Part shown: positions 61,005 to 64,000 of the stretch, in pieces
Numbering within the stretch: position 1 is the first letter of the stretch
How the letters are laid out: each line of letters starts with the position of its first letter
From: Euglena gracilis
Taxonomy: Eukaryota; Euglenida; Euglenophyceae; Euglenales
Direction of reading: 5' to 3'
Length of the DNA: 64,000 nt
Assembly (NCBI GenBank): GCA_039621445.1
Contig: CP154955.1
Location: forward strand, 19,324,691-19,388,690
The notes under the pieces: model-generated
Told to the model about the DNA's origin: nothing
The model's database searches: none
Seen by the model: the letters and a program-made list of their open reading frames with translations, nothing else
Translations under genes and position numbers: made by a program

Positions 61005-64000
61005 CAGGTGGATGGAGGAGAAGGTTTTGGCTGAGGGTGGGTGCATGGCACGATCCACCACGCGATTGGGTTTGGGTCCATGGGGAGGGGTGGACTCAGA
61101 ACAGGAGGAGCGGCTTAACAGGCCAAACGGGGTTGAAGTTGAGTTGGGTTTGAGTACAGAATCACACACGGATTCGCTGGATACGGGGCCTGAACGTGGT
61201 GTCATGCAATGGTGACCGGGTCACAAACCCTCGTCCCCCTTTACTGGCAAACATTTGTGTGTGGGTGGTTCTAAACAAGGCTTGAAGAGGGAAGCCTACT
61301 TTCAAGCCGCTATTGGGTTGGTGTAGGTATACCAAAAAAGACGGTGAAAACTTCCACTTAAACTCGCACTTTGTCACTGACCCGGGGGAGAGGGGGTTCC
61401 ACTCTTCCACTCTTCCCAAAACCAGTCAGTCAGTCAGTCGGTAACTAACTCCAGCCCGGCTGTTGGAGCTTCGAGAGAAGTCGGCAACTCCCTTTCTTCC
61501 CCGTGGTGTAAGCCATCAATCCGCATCAAGCAACAAGGTGCTTTCAACAAGTGCTTCCAAGTCCAAATGAAGGGCTTTCGCTTGTGTATTGGAATGCCTC
61601 CCGACAGAGGGAGGCTACTACCTGGGGTGGAACGCAAATGCGTTGTGTGTTTTTTTTTTGCGGTTTCCGTGTTACGTTTCTTCAGGGTCCATGTTGCGTT
61701 CCCCCCCCTGCTACTAAGCACCTGTCGTAAAGTTGGCCGAGAATGACCGAAAATGGCCGAAAATGTCCAAAGTCTGGGGGTCAACTAAAGGTGCTTGCCT
61801 GCTGCTACCAACCTGGGCCTCCCCTCCTCAGGGCAGGGGAATCTTTTTTTCCATTAACGACCGCCCCTTGAGGAACGCCCTTGGGCCTGGCAAAAAAAAT
61901 GGCCATGTTTCGAAAAAAAGCGGGTGGATTTCTGGGTGGGGAAAAAAATGATTCTTGGTGCCGTTGAACCATCGCCCATCCACCCAAAAGCCAAAAAAAA
62001 TGTATTTTTCGACGTTTCAATTCTTGACCCCGTGTTACCCGGACCGGCCCCTTTTCTGTGTGGATTTTTTATTGAGTGTGCTGGGACGTTTTTTTTTTTG
62101 TTTAAGGGCCCCCCCCACCTGTAACCCCCCCCTTCATTTATAACCCCCCGGGGGTTATAGGATCCTGTTTAGTGGTTGGCCCCGAGGGGGGGGTATAAGT
62201 GGCGGGGTTTCAGCCTTGGCGGTTCTCTTTGCCTTCTCATGGCTTCCGGGGGGGGGGGATTATAAGTCACGGTTTAGTGGTTGGGCCCGAGGGGGGGGTT
62301 ATAAGTAGGGGGGGGGGGGGTTATGGGATGGGGGGGGGGTTATAAGTGGGGGGGTCAGGTTTATACCACCTCCTTGCCCCCAGGGCATGAGGCGGTATGG
62401 GGCCCTGGCCACCATGGAATGACTGCCAACCTCCCCTTGGACCCCAACCTCTGTGGGTGGCTCCGCCAACAGAGCTCCATTGGTGTGTTGCAGCACTGAA
62501 TTACGGATTTCCTCAGACCACCAATTCATTTCAAGACAGAAACCTCTCGTTGGAAGTCTCTGGTTGGGGGGGGTCAGAATCCTGTGTTGGTTTGGAGATA
62601 GACCCTCGCCCATTGACCGACCCAAATGCCATTTTTTTGGAAAATATTTTTTGCAAATAATATATTTTTTCCAAGTATTTTTTGCAAATATTTTTTGCAC
62701 TTAGTTGATTTCAGCCTATTGAAAGGACACAACATGCTCTGTATGTCTCTTGGGTGGAACATGTCTCTTCAGACCTGCTGCTGTGGGTCACGCTAATGAT
62801 CGTGATTCACTGTTTGGATTGATTTTGTATATGTTCAACAGCATTTTTCCCCATGTATGTCCTGGACATGAAAATTTTTGCTTCACAGAGCGCAGACAGA
62901 AATTTCGTCCGCTTCTTATTATTTATGGGAAAAAAATCTTCCACAGAAATTGAGACGTTTGATTTAGTTCGAATATAAAATTTTATCACATAGTTGAGAA
63001 GTCACAACTGCATCAGGTGGTATACAAAAATGCGGTCTCTGTGGAGAAGCTCTTGAATAAAATGTGCCTGGAAAATGTTTTGTGACTCCGGCAATGCTTT
63101 TTTTTGGAAGAAACAGTTTTTTTTTAGGGGGGAGTTGGCCCTGTGTCTGCTGTATTGTCCCATTCTTGCAGCCTCCACCTCTCTGGAGATTTCCCCCAAC
63201 GGCACGATCTCTCTCAATGCAACAGGTGGCCTCGTTGGCTCTGCGTGATGCCTTTCTTGGGACAGAGGAACCCCTTCTGCTGGGTATCGGGGCGGGGTAA
63301 GAATGCAGGAATGGCTTCACTTTTTCACCAGACCTCACAAATGTGGGGTTGTCGAAGGAACACTAAATGAAGTCCGCCTTTCAAAGTAATTTATGGGATT
63401 CTGAAGCGTCCATTCCCGAAAATTTTCCAGCGCTTTGTGCTGAAACCCACACAGGGGGGGGGATTGGCTGCCAAAAAAAATTGAGAATTGGAAGAAATAG
63501 GCAGAACGATACCCTGCCCATTATTTCTCTGCCTTTTTTGGCTGAGACTGCCAAAGTTGTTTTTCGGAAATTTTTGGATACAACCCCTGTTTTCATTCAG
63601 TTCAGTCTCTCTTTGAATTTTGACAGTCTGCCAGTTTGTTCAAACGTTTTTTTTTGCCCGAAATCCAGCCAGATATTCCCTTTCTGTTTTTGTTCCAGAC
63701 TGCCAAAGTCCGATTTTTTTCATCTCCATTTTTCTTTGGCACCAACCCCCCCCCCTCACCCAGGGGGGTCTTCCGAGTTATAAGAAGCCTGCATCCAGAC
63801 CAGGCTTAATTTCCAAGGTTCGGCCGTTTTGCCCTTGGGGACAGTGCTGCTGCATGGGCAGGCACTCCAAGGCAACCCAACCTGGGGGCAGGGCCAATGC
63901 GCTCCGGCAAAATGGGTGCCGCAAGCCCAGAAAACACCACCGTTGGCCTCATTTTCGGGCCCCTGAACCCTGCCCCCTGGGGTGTCTCTGAGGTTAGCAC
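61005..64000. other. Stretch without a supported gene
   Basis: A repeat related to 13010-13150 (ACCATCGCCCATCCACCCAAA) lies at 61965-62110. C/G tracts with TATAAC, related to the AAATATAAA elements, lie at 62110-62350. Other frames are short and overlapping. The window ends here without a recognised exon. Confidence 0.4.

Overview
The window looks like nuclear DNA of a eukaryote, most likely an intron-rich protist or alga; it cannot be placed more precisely from the sequence alone. The reasons are: short GC-rich coding islands (50-210 bp) flanked by AG/GT splice signals and separated by introns of hundreds to thousands of bases; eukaryotic domains (Schlafen AlbA_2, a UBC-like ubiquitin-conjugating motif, C2, EF-hand, a possible PPPDE/DeSI motif); N-glycosylation sequons beside membrane segments; and very many microsatellites and G or C homopolymers. 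No rRNA, tRNA, CRISPR array or prokaryotic operon was seen. Gene models are exon pieces read by eye, so exon edges are less certain than the presence of coding sequence. Layout, left to right: 2.6-9.4 kb, plus strand, a Schlafen/AlbA_2-type gene in at least seven exons, followed by a UBC-like exon. 10.4-19.5 kb, minus strand, exons of one or more membrane or secreted proteins. 20.5 kb, one plus-strand exon. 23.6-24.5 kb, minus strand, a possible PPPDE-like cysteine peptidase. 25-29.5 kb, a repeat block with a TIR element, two 43-bp palindromic minisatellites, a tandem 392-bp unit with a large hairpin, and microsatellites. 29.7-36.1 kb, minus-strand exons of unknown genes. 36.7-38.8 kb, minus strand, a probable C2/EF-hand calcium-binding protein with a damaged duplicate of its C2 exon. 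39.0-39.6 kb, a plus-strand coiled-coil exon. 39.7-43.5 kb, a lower-GC stretch almost free of G/C tracts and without a supported gene. 44.9-48.4 kb, plus-strand exons of an unrecognised gene, whose decayed and rearranged copy lies at 52.4-53.4 kb. 50.8-51.4 kb, a plus-strand exon with two compensating frame changes. 54.3 kb, a plus-strand exon with one in-frame TGA. 55.4-56.9 kb and 57.9-61.0 kb, two minus-strand unknown multi-exon genes. 61-64 kb, no supported gene. The most unusual content is in the non-coding DNA: several families of short non-autonomous foldback elements with poly-C/poly-G ends, AT-rich inner motifs and, in some, a GGCGC/GCGCC hairpin core. They recur across the window, often in introns, and no transposase was found. 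Several exons also carry single-base frame breaks, which may be real decay or assembly errors. Gene functions cannot be tied into one pathway; the calcium, ubiquitin and Schlafen-type domains only indicate ordinary eukaryotic cell biology.
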